The notes: generated by a model from the letters alone, not told the origin. DNA of 64,000 bases from Gluconobacter potus (GCF_015244705.1 NZ_JABCQF010000008.1:42065-106064); one strand, 5' to 3'. Shown: positions 1-13,304, counted from the stretch's first letter. Translations and numbers: made by a program.

Positions 1-368
1 TCCTCGGCCTGTGCCACTTCCGGCGCTTCGGTGATGGCCGGGTCGGACGGCGTCTCAATGGCAACAGGTGCACCGACTGCCGGATCAGAAGACCGCACGA
101 CATCATCGGCCGCAGAGGCGTCCTCGCCTTCCGCCAGAAGCACCGCGATCGGCGTGTTGACCGCGATGTTCTGCGTGCCCTCTTCCACCAGCGTTTTACC
201 GATCACACCTTCGTCCACGGCTTCGACTTCCATCGTCGCCTTGTCGGTCTCGATCTCGGCAATCACGTCACCGGCCGCAACGGTATCACCGGCCTTCTTG
301 ACCCAGCGGGCCAGCGTACCTTCGGTCATGGTCGGCGAGAGAGCCGGCATCAGAATCAGAGATGCCAT
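1..368 (-). CDS. pdhB: Pyruvate dehydrogenase E1 beta subunit, lipoyl-domain form (5' part, cut by window edge)
   Basis: Only the first ~122 residues are inside the window. They form a biotinyl/lipoyl domain beginning [17 protein letters not shown], with the lipoylated lysine in the ETDKATME motif, then an acidic, Ala/Pro-rich linker. The ATG is preceded by GGAGG inside the end of pdhA and starts 3 nt after the pdhA stop, so the two are translationally coupled. A lipoyl domain also begins E2 (pdhC). However, the gene directly after E1 alpha in alphaproteobacteria is E1 beta with an N-terminal lipoyl domain, so E1 beta is preferred. The catalytic region is off the window. Confidence 0.8.
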   Translation of the reverse strand, partial: MASLILMPALSPTMTEGTLARWVKKAGDTVAAGDVIAEIETDKATMEVEAVDEGVIGKTLVEEGTQNIAVNTPIAVLLAEGEDASAADDVVRSSDPAVGAPVAIETPSDPAITEAPEVAQAE

Positions 369-371
369 GGA

Positions 372-1376
372 TCAGGCCTCCACCAGAATATCGGTCCAGA
401 GTTCGGACACGTCCGGCTCCGGGCTTGTCTGCGCAAATTCGGTCGCGTCCGCCACGATGGCTTTCACGTCCGTCTCGATGTCCTTGAAGACACTCTCCTC
501 AATGCCGCTGCGCAGCATTTCGGCCTTCAGCGTTTCGATCGGATCGCGCGTGCGACGCATCTCCTCGACTTCCGCGCGCTGGCGATATTTCGCCGGATCG
601 GACATGGAGTGCCCGCGATAGCGATAGGTTTCCATCTCCAGCAGGAACGGCCCCTTGCCCGAGCGGCAGTATTCCATGGCTTCCTGCGCGGCTTCATGCA
701 CGGCAAAAATGTCCATGCCGTCCACCTTACGGCTGGCAATGCCCCAGGGTTCGCCATTACGCGACAGATCCTTGGAGGCGGAAGCGCGCTCGATGGACGT
801 GCCCATGCCGTAGCGGTTGTTTTCGATCACATAGATGCAAGGCAGCTTGTGCAGGGCAGCGAGATTGAAGCTCTCATAGACCTGCCCCTGTGCCGATGCG
901 CCCTCGCCGAAATACACGATCGAGACCTCGTCCGTGCCGCGATACTTGTTCGCAAAGGCTAGCCCCGTGCCGAGGGCTACCTGTGCGCCGACGATGCCAT
1001 GGCCGCCATAGAACTCCTTTTCACGGGAGAACATGTGCATGGAACCGCCCTTGCCGTGCGAATATCCACCGGAGCGGCCCGTCAGTTCCGCCATAACACC
1101 ACGCGGCGTCATGCCCGCGACGAGCATCTGCCCATGGTCGCGATAGGACGTAATGGACTTGTCGCCCTGCTTCATGTTGAGGCCGATCCCGACCACAACG
1201 GCTTCCTGGCCGATATACAGATGGCAGAAGCCGCCGATCAGACCCATGCCGTAAAGCTGCCCGGCCTTTTCCTCAAAGCGCCGGACAAGAAGCATGTCCC
1301 TGTAAGCGCGCTTCATGGTCTCCGGCGAAAGGGCCGGACCGTTGCTCCGGCCTGAAGCGGACGGTGTCTCGTCCAT
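372..1376 (-). CDS. pdhA: Pyruvate dehydrogenase E1 component, alpha subunit
   Basis: About 334 residues, the usual length for E1 alpha. It is the thiamine-diphosphate-dependent decarboxylase half of the pyruvate dehydrogenase complex, which feeds acetyl-CoA to the cell. Visible motifs include RRFEEKAGQLYGMG near the N-terminus, GFCHLYIGQEA, the phosphate-loop-like RDHGQ, the TPP-binding GEGASAQGQVYES...NN stretch and YRYRGHSMSDP. The start at 1376 (MDETPSASG) was chosen because AGGAG lies about 6 nt upstream; an upstream in-frame start at 1448 has no such support. pdhB follows 3 nt downstream. In many alphaproteobacteria pdhA follows eno-ftsB, whereas here eno-ftsB is 12 kb away on the other strand. 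Confidence 0.93.
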   Translation of the reverse strand: MDETPSASGRSNGPALSPETMKRAYRDMLLVRRFEEKAGQLYGMGLIGGFCHLYIGQEAVVVGIGLNMKQGDKSITSYRDHGQMLVAGMTPRGVMAELTGRSGGYSHGKGGSMHMFSREKEFYGGHGIVGAQVALGTGLAFANKYRGTDEVSIVYFGEGASAQGQVYESFNLAALHKLPCIYVIENNRYGMGTSIERASASKDLSRNGEPWGIASRKVDGMDIFAVHEAAQEAMEYCRSGKGPFLLEMETYRYRGHSMSDPAKYRQRAEVEEMRRTRDPIETLKAEMLRSGIEESVFKDIETDVKAIVADATEFAQTSPEPDVSELWTDILVEA

Positions 1377-1487
1377 GACGGTCTCCTGATGGAAATGCAC
1401 AAAATCCTGCATGCTCTTAGCGGCAGAACCCGCCAAAAGCCAGACCACGCCCCCGCTTTCGCGGAAGTCCCGGCCTGCTGGATGTGC

Positions 1488-1522
1488 CGTGGAAAAACGG
1501 ATCAGACCGCCCCGAAGGGCGG
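1488..1522 (-). terminator. Probable terminator of the ppiD-trp operon
   Basis: Just after the trpC stop the minus strand reads CCGCCC-TTCG-GGGCGG (stem 1507-1512 / 1517-1522, stable TTCG-type tetraloop). A run of five U starts about 9 nt downstream. The tract is further from the stem than in an ideal intrinsic terminator, so efficiency is uncertain. Confidence 0.5.
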
Positions 1523-1529
1523 CCTGGGA

Positions 1530-2456
1530 TCATACGAAACCGAGCAGACGGCGTGCGGCCACGCCGGGGTCGGGCTCACGCAGCAGGCTCTCGCCCACCA
1601 GAACCGCGCTCGCTCCGACCGCCCCGACCTTCATCATGTCGTCCTGCGTCCGGATGCCGCTTTCGGAGACGACCAGACGATCCGGCGGCACCAGCGGCGC
1701 AAGCTCGATCGTCGTCTGGATGTCGGTCTTCAGTGTCCGCAGGTTACGGTTGTTGATCCCGATCAGGAACGTATCCAAGGCTAGGGCCCGGTTCAGTTCG
1801 GCCTCGTCATGGACTTCCAGCAGGACATCCATGTCCAGCCCGCGTGCAATCGCGATCAGTTCGGCAGCCTGGGTTTCCGTCAGGATCGCCATGATCAGCA
1901 GGATGCAGTCCGCCCCGATCAGGCGGCTCTCATGCACCTGCCAGGGGTCCAGAATGAAGTCCTTGCGCAGGATGGGCAGGCTGCATGCTTCGCGTACGGC
2001 CCGGATATCGTCCGTGCTGCCATGAAAGCACGAGCCTTCCGTCAGAACCGAAAGACAGGTGGCGCCGGCAGCCTGGTATTCCTGCGCGATCTCGACCGGA
2101 TTGTAGTCCGGACGCAGGATACCAGCGGACGGAGACGCCTTCTTGATCTCGGCAATCAGCCCGACCTGACGATCGGCCGTGAGATGCTGGAGCGCCTGAC
2201 CAAAGCCCCGTGTCGGGACTGTGACTTCCCGGGCGCGTGCCGTGATCTCCTTGAGGGACATGATCTGGGAGCGCTGCTCGATGTCCACGCGGGTGCGGGC
2301 GCAGATCCGGGCCAGAACGTCGCTGCGGTCGGCAGCGGTTTCCGCTTCAGGGTCCTTGATGGGCGGGGTCGTCGTTTCCGGAATTTCCGGGTCCGGGAAC
2401 TGTTCCGTTCCCTCAGGCGAATATGTCATCGCCGGTCGATGGTACATGAATGTCAT
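1530..2456 (-). CDS. trpC: Indole-3-glycerol-phosphate synthase
   Basis: 308 residues. It converts CdRP to indole-3-glycerol phosphate, the fourth step of tryptophan synthesis, in the cytoplasm. Family hallmarks are all present: IAEIKKASPSAG (catalytic Lys), VLTEGSCFHGS, LRKDFILDPWQ, GINNRNLRTL, and VSESGI followed by VLVGESLL near the C-terminus. The chosen ATG overlaps the trpD stop by 4 nt (ATGA), indicating coupling. This adds an N-terminal extension of ~40 residues, rich in Pro/Glu/Asp, before the canonical start-like segment; a later start is possible. It is the last gene of the trp run before a hairpin terminator. Unlike in many alphaproteobacteria, no moaC-moeA-lexA follows; lexA is at 14.3 kb. 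Confidence 0.96.
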   Translation of the reverse strand: MTFMYHRPAMTYSPEGTEQFPDPEIPETTTPPIKDPEAETAADRSDVLARICARTRVDIEQRSQIMSLKEITARAREVTVPTRGFGQALQHLTADRQVGLIAEIKKASPSAGILRPDYNPVEIAQEYQAAGATCLSVLTEGSCFHGSTDDIRAVREACSLPILRKDFILDPWQVHESRLIGADCILLIMAILTETQAAELIAIARGLDMDVLLEVHDEAELNRALALDTFLIGINNRNLRTLKTDIQTTIELAPLVPPDRLVVSESGIRTQDDMMKVGAVGASAVLVGESLLREPDPGVAARRLLGFV

Positions 2457-3544
2457 GATCGTCCTGCGTCTTTGGGGGCAATGGAATGAGCTGACATGCG
2501 CGCAGCCTCGAGCGCGGCACGGGCAAGACCCCGGTCAATGGAGTCTGCCGCCATTCCTACATTGCGACGGAAAGCTGGAACGTCAATCGCTCCGGCCTTC
2601 ACGATATCGCCGCGCCCTGCCACATGCAGGGCTGCAGCGGCGTTGAGAAGAACCGTATCCCGGTAGGCGCCACCCGCGCCATCCAGCAGGGCAAGCAATG
2701 CAGCCGCATTGGTCTGCGCATCCCCGCCCCGGATGGCTGAAATCGGTGCGGCAGCCAGTCCGGCCATGTCCGGTTCGATCCCGAATGAAAAAAGGGCATC
2801 GTCCTGCCAGGCCGAAACCTGGGAGGGGCCAGCAAGCGTAAGCTCGTCACTGCCCCCTTCTTCGGTTGAGCCATGGACGACCCAGACTGAAAAACTGCCC
2901 AGTGCGCCAAGCGCCCGCGCCACGGGTTCGCACCAGTTCCTGTCAAACACGCCGATCAGCTGATGGCGGACCTGAGCGGGGTTGCACAGCGGCCCGAGCA
3001 GATTGAACAGCGTACGGAAACCCAGTGCCTTGCGGACAGGAGCCGCATGCCGCATCGCAGGATGATGCTGGGGGGCTGCCAGAAAGACCAGTCCGTTTTC
3101 CCGCAGCCGATGGCCCTGAAGCTCCAGATCATCGGTCGGCGGAATGCCCAGGACTTCGAGAACATCCGTTGCACCCGTGGCGGATGAGAGTGCGCGGTTG
3201 CCATGCTTGGCCACGGGAACGCCAAGTCCCGCCAGCACGAAGGCTACGGCTGTGGAGACATTCAGTGTCTTCAGGCCGTCGCCGCCTGTTCCGCACACAT
3301 CAATCGCCCCGGCTGGCACATCTGGCAGAACCGTCATGTGATGACGGACCGCCTGAACGGCTCCGGTCAGTTCGGCAAAGGTTTCGCCACGGAGTTTCAG
3401 CGCGGTCAGGAAAGCGGCAAGCTGAACGGGATCGACCTCGCCGGCCATGATGGCGTGAAAAGCCGTTTCCGCCTCATGACTGTCGAGTTGCCGTCTCTGG
3501 GCAGCCTTGTGCAGAAGGGACGTGAAATCCGCGCTCACAGTCAT
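2453..3544 (-). CDS. trpD: Anthranilate phosphoribosyltransferase
   Basis: 363 residues. It transfers phosphoribosyl from PRPP to anthranilate. The PRPP-binding glycine-rich DVCGTGGDGLKTLNVST motif, AKHGNRALSSATGATDVLE and the NLLGPLCNPA segment are diagnostic. Start overlaps the end of trpG and the stop overlaps trpC, each by 4 nt (ATGA), so trpG-trpD-trpC form one translationally coupled block. Confidence 0.97.
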   Translation of the reverse strand: MTVSADFTSLLHKAAQRRQLDSHEAETAFHAIMAGEVDPVQLAAFLTALKLRGETFAELTGAVQAVRHHMTVLPDVPAGAIDVCGTGGDGLKTLNVSTAVAFVLAGLGVPVAKHGNRALSSATGATDVLEVLGIPPTDDLELQGHRLRENGLVFLAAPQHHPAMRHAAPVRKALGFRTLFNLLGPLCNPAQVRHQLIGVFDRNWCEPVARALGALGSFSVWVVHGSTEEGGSDELTLAGPSQVSAWQDDALFSFGIEPDMAGLAAAPISAIRGGDAQTNAAALLALLDGAGGAYRDTVLLNAAAALHVAGRGDIVKAGAIDVPAFRRNVGMAADSIDRGLARAALEAARMSAHSIAPKDAGRS

Positions 3545-4137
3545 GCGGCCTGTGAGGTGAGGACCGGAATACCGGCAATTTTCAGGAAATTGGCCAGCAG
3601 TTCGCGTCCTGCAACGGATGCGATGCTTTCGGGATGGAACTGGACGCCATGCACGGGATAGTCACGGTGACGCACGCCCATGATGACGCCGTCTTCCGTC
3701 CGGGCATTGACCACAAGCGTTTCGGGAATGCTGTTCGGTGCAAGCGTCAGGCTGTGATAGCGCACTACATCCACCGGCTCGGGCAGTCCGGCAAAGACGC
3801 CCGTTTCGTCATGATGCACCGCGCTGATCTTGCCATGCATCGGCACAGGTGCGCGCACGACTTCTGCCCCGAAGACCTGTCCGATCGCCTGATGGCCAAG
3901 GCACACACCGAATACCGGCACCTTCCCCGCGGCAGCACGGATCAGATCACAGCAGATCCCGGCCTCGGCCGGGGCACCAGGGCCTGGCGAGATCACGATT
4001 GCGGACGGATTGAGCGCCAGGGCCTCCTCGACGCTCAGCGCGTCATTGCGCCGCACGTCACACTCAACCCCAAGCGCACCCAGATGGTGGACGATGTTGA
4101 ATGTGAAGCTGTCGTAATTGTCGATGAGAAGGATCAT
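3541..4137 (-). CDS. trpG: Anthranilate synthase component II (glutamine amidotransferase)
   Basis: 198 residues, class I glutamine amidotransferase. It supplies ammonia to TrpE. The N-terminal MILLIDNYDSFTFN, the oxyanion/nucleophile motif GVCLGHQAIGQVFG (catalytic Cys) and the HPESI triad His/Glu are all present. The same protein type can double as PabA for folate; no separate pabA is seen here. It follows trpE after a 58-nt gap and overlaps trpD by 4 nt. Confidence 0.95.
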   Translation of the reverse strand: MILLIDNYDSFTFNIVHHLGALGVECDVRRNDALSVEEALALNPSAIVISPGPGAPAEAGICCDLIRAAAGKVPVFGVCLGHQAIGQVFGAEVVRAPVPMHGKISAVHHDETGVFAGLPEPVDVVRYHSLTLAPNSIPETLVVNARTEDGVIMGVRHRDYPVHGVQFHPESIASVAGRELLANFLKIAGIPVLTSQAA

Positions 4138-4195
4138 GGCAACAGAATGACCCCCGTGTCTGTTTTCGTCAAATACATCGCGCTTCGAGGCTCCG

Positions 4196-5608
4196 TCAGG
4201 CTTTCGCGGCAGTTGCTACGGCGATTTCCGCCGCCCGGAACAGCGCACGGGCCTTTGCCTGCGTCTCGCGGAACTCGGCGTTCGGATCGCTGTCCGCCAC
4301 GACACCGCAGCCGGCCTGCACATACATGTTTCCACCCTTGAGAACGGCCATGCGCAGCCCGATGCAGGTGTCCATTTCCCCGTCCGCCCCGAAATACCCG
4401 ACGCAGCCCGAATAGGGACCGCGCCGCGTCGGTTCCAGTTCGTCAATGATTTCCATGGCGCGGATCTTGGGGGCGCCCGTCAGGGTCCCGGCCGGGAAAG
4501 CTGCGACAAGTGCATCCATCGCCGTTTTGCCGTCCTTGATGCGGCCGGTCACGGTCGAGGAAATATGCATGACATGGCTGTAGCGCTCGACGACGAATTT
4601 CTCCGGAACTTCGACGGTCCCGAGCTGTGAGACGCGCCCGACATCGTTTCGGCCCAGATCAATCAACATCAGATGCTCGGCCAGTTCCTTGCGGTCAGCC
4701 AGAAGCTCCTTTTCCAGCGCGAGATCCTCTTCGCGGTCCGCTCCGCGCGGGCGTGTGCCCGCCAGCGGACGCACCGTGACTTCGCCGTTGCGCAGCCGTA
4801 CGAGGATTTCCGGCGAAGATCCGACCAGAGCGTAGTCCTCAAGCTCCATCACGAACAGGAACGGCGCCGGATTGACGCGGCGCAGGCTGCGATAGAGCGA
4901 GAGCGGCGACAGCGGGAATGGGGTCGTGAAGCGCTGGCTCGGCACGATCTGGAATGCATCGCCCGCAGCGATATAGTCCTGCGCCTTGCGGATGTGATCC
5001 TCGAACTGCTGCTGCGTCATGTTCGATGTCGGTGGTGCCAGTTCCGTGCCGGCCGGCAGCGTCTCGCGCGCATCCCCCAGCGGCGCGGCCAGAGCGGCCC
5101 GTGCCTGATCGAGAAGCGCATGCGCCTCCGCATCCGTCGTCTTGCCCCGCACCGGCACGGCCAGCGTAAGCTCGTCCCGCACGGAATCGAAGACCGCGAA
5201 CAGGCGCGGACGGATCATGATCCCTTCCGGCAGTTCCAGATCGTTGACCGGGGCATTCGGCAGGCGCTCCATCTGGCGCACCATGTCGTAACCCAGCACG
5301 CCGAACACGCCGCCGATCATCGGCGGCATTCCGGCCGGAAGCTCCATCTGGCTCTCATCCACGATGGTCTTCAGTGTCTCGAGCGGTACGCCGTCAACGG
5401 GCTTGCCGTCCAGCGTCACCTTCCCGTCCCGGCATTTCCAGACCAGATCCGGCAGAAGCGCGATTACGGAATAACGCCCGCGGGCCGCACCGCCTTCGAC
5501 GCTTTCGAACAGCAGCCGGTACGGATCGTCCGACAGTTTCGAAAGACGCAGAAAGGCCGAGACAGGCGTCAGAAGATCGGCGGCCTCAATGCTGTAGACA
5601 ATGCCCAT
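4196..5608 (-). CDS. trpE: Anthranilate synthase component I
   Basis: 470 residues, normal for TrpE. It makes anthranilate from chorismate with ammonia from TrpG. The N-terminal domain carries the LFESVEGG tryptophan-feedback-type motif. The C-terminal chorismate-binding domain shows LAGTRPRG, LIDLGRNDVGRV, FPAGTLTGAPKIRAMEII and GIGLR-like CIGLRMAV, followed by QAGCGVVADSDP. Its ATG overlaps the ppiD stop by one base (TAATG). Confidence 0.96.
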   Translation of the reverse strand: MGIVYSIEAADLLTPVSAFLRLSKLSDDPYRLLFESVEGGAARGRYSVIALLPDLVWKCRDGKVTLDGKPVDGVPLETLKTIVDESQMELPAGMPPMIGGVFGVLGYDMVRQMERLPNAPVNDLELPEGIMIRPRLFAVFDSVRDELTLAVPVRGKTTDAEAHALLDQARAALAAPLGDARETLPAGTELAPPTSNMTQQQFEDHIRKAQDYIAAGDAFQIVPSQRFTTPFPLSPLSLYRSLRRVNPAPFLFVMELEDYALVGSSPEILVRLRNGEVTVRPLAGTRPRGADREEDLALEKELLADRKELAEHLMLIDLGRNDVGRVSQLGTVEVPEKFVVERYSHVMHISSTVTGRIKDGKTAMDALVAAFPAGTLTGAPKIRAMEIIDELEPTRRGPYSGCVGYFGADGEMDTCIGLRMAVLKGGNMYVQAGCGVVADSDPNAEFRETQAKARALFRAAEIAVATAAKA

Positions 5609-7545
5609 TACTGCGCCTCGTTTCCTGCTGCCGGCGCGGCCGCAGTCACGACCTGATTATAGAGCGCCATGTTGATGTGCGACGGCGGAACCGCCTTTTC
5701 CATGGCGGCGTTCAGGGCCACCGGGATGTCGGAACGCATGGACTGCAGGTATTCGTCCGAAAGCTGGTTGCCCAGGCTTTTCATGTCCTCTGCCGAGGCC
5801 GGCTTGTCCGCCGTCACGTTGACCAGCCAGAACGCATCCGGTGATTCGAACATGCCGCTCGTTCCCGGCTTGAGACCGAAGACACCGCGCAGGACATTCT
5901 GCGGCAGGCTCTGGTCCGGATGAACCCGCGACACGGCAACGTCCTGACGCAGGGCCGAGGCGTCGGCCTGCCCCTCAACAGCCTTGCGCAGCGTTCCCGC
6001 CTTGGCGGCATTGAACAGCGCGGTCGCCCTCAGATCCGCAGCATGGCGCTTCTGATCCGCCGTCCAGGCCTGCACGACCTGATCGCGCACGGTGTCGAAC
6101 GGCTTGAGCGTACCCGGGTGCACTTCATCGACGAGCAGGGAGAACGCCGTGCCGTTCGGACCATTGATGACGGTCGGCTGGGCATTCTTGGACTGGGTGA
6201 AGATCTGGTGGATGATCGCCTGGCGCAGCGCCGCGTCGCCCGGGATGGGGGCAGGCAGACCGTCCTGTGTCAGGCCGTTTGAATCCAGCGTGCCGGATGC
6301 GGGAACGGCCCCGAGATCGCTCGGGATCTGCTCCAGTGTCGAAGATCCGGCAACCGCATCCTGAAACTGCTTCTGGCGGGCCTGAAGCGCCTCCCCGGCT
6401 TCCTGGGTCTGGACCTGCGTCTTCAGACCGTCCTTAGCCTGCTCGAAGGTCGTCTTGTGCGGCGCGGTGATGGCCGTGATGTTGAAGACGACCCAGCCCA
6501 TGCCGGTCTTTTCCGGTCCGGAGATGCGGTCGGACGGTGCTGCGAATGCTGCCTTGGCGAGTTCGGGGTTCGGAATGTCGCTCTGACGTACGGACGGCAG
6601 GGACACCGCAGCAGCTTCGGGGAATTTCTTCTGGATATCGTCCCAGGACGTTCCGCTCTTCCAGGCCGTTGCAGCCGCATCGGCCTTTGCCTGATCCGTG
6701 AAGGTCAGGACCTGAATCGTCCGCGTCTCGGGCATGTCGAAGGTGCGAGCCTGAAAATCATAGAGACGGTGCAGGACGTCGTCGGGAACCTCGATCGTCT
6801 TTGCCACGCTGTCCGGCGTCATGACGACCATTTTCGCATGACGGTATTCTGTCGTGCGGAACATCTGGGGGTGGTTGTCATAAAAACGGTGAAGCTGGTC
6901 ATCCGTCGGCGCGGCGGCAACGACACCGCTTGCAAACGGGATCTGAACCAGATCGAACACGCGCTGGCTCGCATCAAAAGACAGCATCCGGTCCGTCAGG
7001 GAAGACGGCGCGACAACGGACTGCCCCATGCCCTGCAGAAGTCCGCGTGAAGCGATGTCCTCGCGGATGGCCTGGAGCAGCTTGCCCTCGGACAGTCCGA
7101 TCCGTGTCAGACGGTCATTGAAGATGCTCCGGTCGAACTGTCCGGCGGCATTGTGAAACGCCGGAATGGCAAAGACTTCCTGCCGCACCAGATCATCCGG
7201 GACCATCATGCCTGCACGGGCGGCGGCAAGCTGGGTTTCGTTCTGGATCACAAGGTTTTGAAGCGTCTGCCGTGCGATCTGCTCGACCTCGCCCTTGGGG
7301 AGCTTGGACGGGTCGGCAAGCCCGATCCGTCTGGCGACTTCGGGAAGCTGCGCCGAGAGCGCGCGGCTGAAATCATCCGGCGTGATGCTGCGATCGCCGA
7401 CGCGCACGACTTCGTTGGAGCTTGCCGTGCCCATGTTGGAATACACATCTCCCACGCCCCAGCCGATGAAGGCCAGAAAGATCAGCAGCGCGGCGGCACG
7501 GCCGGCCCAGGAGTCAACAAAGAGGTGGCGGAGCGTGGTAATCAT
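5608..7545 (-). CDS. Periplasmic peptidyl-prolyl isomerase / folding chaperone, PpiD (SurA-like) type
   Basis: 645 residues. After a short cytoplasmic N-terminus (MITTLRHLFVDSWAGRAA) there is one membrane anchor (LLIFLAFIGWGVGDVY). A SurA_N-like region follows, with VGDRSITPDDFSRAL and QTLQNLVIQNETQLAAA, and then a weak parvulin-type region and helical tail. This is the PpiD architecture, an inner-membrane-anchored chaperone for outer-membrane and periplasmic proteins. The start at 7545 (ATG) was taken because the upstream extension to 7671 is not protein-like. It is the first gene of the run into trpE, so tryptophan genes may be expressed from its promoter. PpiD catalytic activity is often weak, and I infer function from architecture. 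Confidence 0.85.
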   Translation of the reverse strand: MITTLRHLFVDSWAGRAAALLIFLAFIGWGVGDVYSNMGTASSNEVVRVGDRSITPDDFSRALSAQLPEVARRIGLADPSKLPKGEVEQIARQTLQNLVIQNETQLAAARAGMMVPDDLVRQEVFAIPAFHNAAGQFDRSIFNDRLTRIGLSEGKLLQAIREDIASRGLLQGMGQSVVAPSSLTDRMLSFDASQRVFDLVQIPFASGVVAAAPTDDQLHRFYDNHPQMFRTTEYRHAKMVVMTPDSVAKTIEVPDDVLHRLYDFQARTFDMPETRTIQVLTFTDQAKADAAATAWKSGTSWDDIQKKFPEAAAVSLPSVRQSDIPNPELAKAAFAAPSDRISGPEKTGMGWVVFNITAITAPHKTTFEQAKDGLKTQVQTQEAGEALQARQKQFQDAVAGSSTLEQIPSDLGAVPASGTLDSNGLTQDGLPAPIPGDAALRQAIIHQIFTQSKNAQPTVINGPNGTAFSLLVDEVHPGTLKPFDTVRDQVVQAWTADQKRHAADLRATALFNAAKAGTLRKAVEGQADASALRQDVAVSRVHPDQSLPQNVLRGVFGLKPGTSGMFESPDAFWLVNVTADKPASAEDMKSLGNQLSDEYLQSMRSDIPVALNAAMEKAVPPSHINMALYNQVVTAAAPAAGNEAQ

Positions 7546-7745
7546 AGGGTCAGGGCAGATCCGGATGACGGGATGGTGCGGACACAAAAGGCCCGCTAGA
7601 CTTGCCGCACCATAATGTCGTGAGAACGGCTTGACCAGAAGCAGACCGGAACGAGTGCGACCTTGCGGCATTCAGCCGGTCGCAAACACTGAGCACACAC
7701 CGGTAACGCCGCCATTCTTCAGGGCGTCATCATCAAGGAGGAAGA

Positions 7746-8546
7746 GTGCCCCCATCACCCAGGCTTGTCGTTGGAAACTGGAAGATGCACGGATTGCGGG
7801 AGCAGTCCGGCCGTCTGGCCCGTGCCGTCGCCGAGGGCGCGCAGTCCCTCCCCGATGACGTGCGGCTCGTCCTGTGCCCACCCTTCACCCAGCTCGCCAG
7901 CGTGCATGGCATTATCAATGCCGAAGGGCCAGCCACGCCGCTGCGTCTTGGCGCGCAGGACTGTCATACGACGTCTTCGGGGCCCCACACCGGGGACATC
8001 TCGGCTGAAATGCTGGCCGACCTTGGCGTCCGCTACGTCATCCTCGGTCATTCCGAACGGCGTCAGGCCCATGGCGAAACCGATGTCCTGATTCGCCAGA
8101 AGGTCGAAGCTGCCGAAGCTGCGGGCCTAATTCCCATCGTCTGTATCGGCGAGACGATGCAGGAGCGTCTCGAAGGCCGGACGACCACCGTTCTGGCCAC
8201 GCAGGTCGAGGGATCGTTGACCGACGGCTTTACCGGTATCCTGGCTTACGAGCCCGTCTGGGCCATCGGAAGCGGCACGATTCCGCCCATCGACGAGCTC
8301 GAGAGAACCCTCTCTCTCCTGCACGGACTGTTGCAGTCCCGTCTCAAGACGGATGACATTCGCGTGCCGATCCTGTATGGCGGCTCCGTCACACCGGCTC
8401 AGGCGCCGACCATTTTTTCCATCGGGTCGCTTGGCGGGGTGCTGGTTGGCAGTGCCAGTCTGGAAGCAGAGAGCTTCCTGCGCATCGCTGAAGCGGCATC
8501 TTTCCGCCTGACGTCCCAACCATTGTCCGGACCCTATCGTTCATGA
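7746..8546 (+). CDS. tpiA: Triosephosphate isomerase
   Basis: 266 residues starting with GTG, six bases after a strong AAGGAGG. It interconverts DHAP and glyceraldehyde-3-phosphate. Active-site elements are present: VVGNWKMHG (Lys), VILGHSERR (His) and AYEPVWAIGSG (Glu), plus the phosphate-binding YGGSV. Overlaps secG by 4 nt (ATGA). Divergent from the ppiD-trp operon across ~200 bp that must contain both promoters. Confidence 0.97.
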   Translation: MPPSPRLVVGNWKMHGLREQSGRLARAVAEGAQSLPDDVRLVLCPPFTQLASVHGIINAEGPATPLRLGAQDCHTTSSGPHTGDISAEMLADLGVRYVILGHSERRQAHGETDVLIRQKVEAAEAAGLIPIVCIGETMQERLEGRTTTVLATQVEGSLTDGFTGILAYEPVWAIGSGTIPPIDELERTLSLLHGLLQSRLKTDDIRVPILYGGSVTPAQAPTIFSIGSLGGVLVGSASLEAESFLRIAEAASFRLTSQPLSGPYRS

Positions 8547-8884
8547 CCACTCTTCTGCTTGCTCTCAACCTGCTGGTCACACTGGCGCTGATCGGGGTGA
8601 TCCTGATCCAGCGCAGCGAAGGCGGCGGCCTCGGAATTGGCAGCGGCCAGGGCATGGGCTCCTTCATGAGCGGCCGCGGGACGGCAACGCTGCTGACGCG
8701 TGCCACGTCCGTTCTCGCCGGCATCTTCATGCTGCTGTGTCTGGTGCTGGCCGTCATGAACCGTGGCGCCTCTTCCGGCGTCGGCTCGCATGACATTCTG
8801 GCCGAACCGCCTGCCGCGACCCAGACGACCATGACCCCAACCCCGGCTGCACCCGCCTCTCCGGCTCCCGCACCCGCTCACTGA
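8543..8884 (+). CDS. secG: Preprotein translocase subunit SecG
   Basis: 113 residues with two membrane helices: an N-terminal LLLALNLLVTLALIGVILIQ with the family QRSEGGGLGIG motif, and a second helix ATSVLAGIFMLLCLVLAV. The C-terminal tail is Ala/Pro/Thr-rich. It is a non-essential partner of SecYE in the inner membrane. ATGA overlap with tpiA couples translation; the tpiA-secG order is common in alphaproteobacteria. Confidence 0.93.
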   Translation: MTTLLLALNLLVTLALIGVILIQRSEGGGLGIGSGQGMGSFMSGRGTATLLTRATSVLAGIFMLLCLVLAVMNRGASSGVGSHDILAEPPAATQTTMTPTPAAPASPAPAPAH

Positions 8885-8896
8885 CCGGGCCTGAAA

Positions 8897-8930
8897 ATCC
8901 CCGTTCAAACTTTTTAACGGGGATCTTTCT
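8897..8930. terminator. Intrinsic terminator after tpiA-secG
   Basis: Perfect 9-bp inverted repeat ATCCCCGTT (8897-8905) / AACGGGGAT (8916-8924), followed by CTTTCT. The loop holds five T. It sits 13 bp after the secG stop and ahead of pyrG. Confidence 0.6.
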
Positions 8931-8978
8931 CACAGACGCGTCTCTCCGCTTCCCCTGCCCCATGTCGGCAGTGTATGA

Positions 8979-11436
<2,458 letters not shown>

Positions 11437-11440
<4 letters not shown>

Positions 11441-11913
11441 GTGCCGGATGGTGCCAGAGCCGCCAGAAACAGGCTCAGCACCGCAATAGCCGTCAGCCCT
11501 GTGCGAAGCGGCAGATAGCCTGGGGGAAGAGCGCCTTTCCTCCAGGCTTCCCGTTCCACGAGGAACGTCCCGACAAAGCCGATGATTTCCAGCCCGAAAC
11601 CGGCGCGGACATGCCCCAGTACACCCACGCATAGCGACAGCCATGCCCACAGCGCAGGGCAGACGCCCAGCACGAGACGCTGACGGTCCCGCTCCGATGT
11701 CCCGCCAACCGTGATGATGTCCGGCCGCTCCATGGCCAGTCCCCAGTGCACGGCCCCCAGAAATGACAGGATGCAGGCCCCGTACGCTAGCAGAATGATC
11801 TTCAGATGTGGCAGCGGCGCGAACAGTCCGGCCAGAAAGATCCACCCGCCAAGCGTCATGAAGGGGATCAGTCCGGCAATGCCAAGCACGAAAACGGGAA
11901 AAGGAAGGCGCAT
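11437..11913 (-). CDS. DUF3429 family membrane protein
   Basis: About 158 residues with roughly four membrane helices. The first two are [21 protein letters not shown] and the segment around [16 protein letters not shown]; the latter, GAVHWGLAM, is the recognisable DUF3429 signature. Function is unknown. Start at 11913 was preferred (MRLPFPVFV) because the upstream 17 residues are charged and no better ribosome site is seen there. Divergent from eno by about 100 bp and tail-overlapping kdsA. Confidence 0.75.
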
Positions 11914-11943
11914 GTCGTCGTTGACCTCACGGCGTGATTTTGA

Positions 11944-13296
<1,353 letters not shown>

Positions 13297-13304
13297 GAGT
13301 GCAC

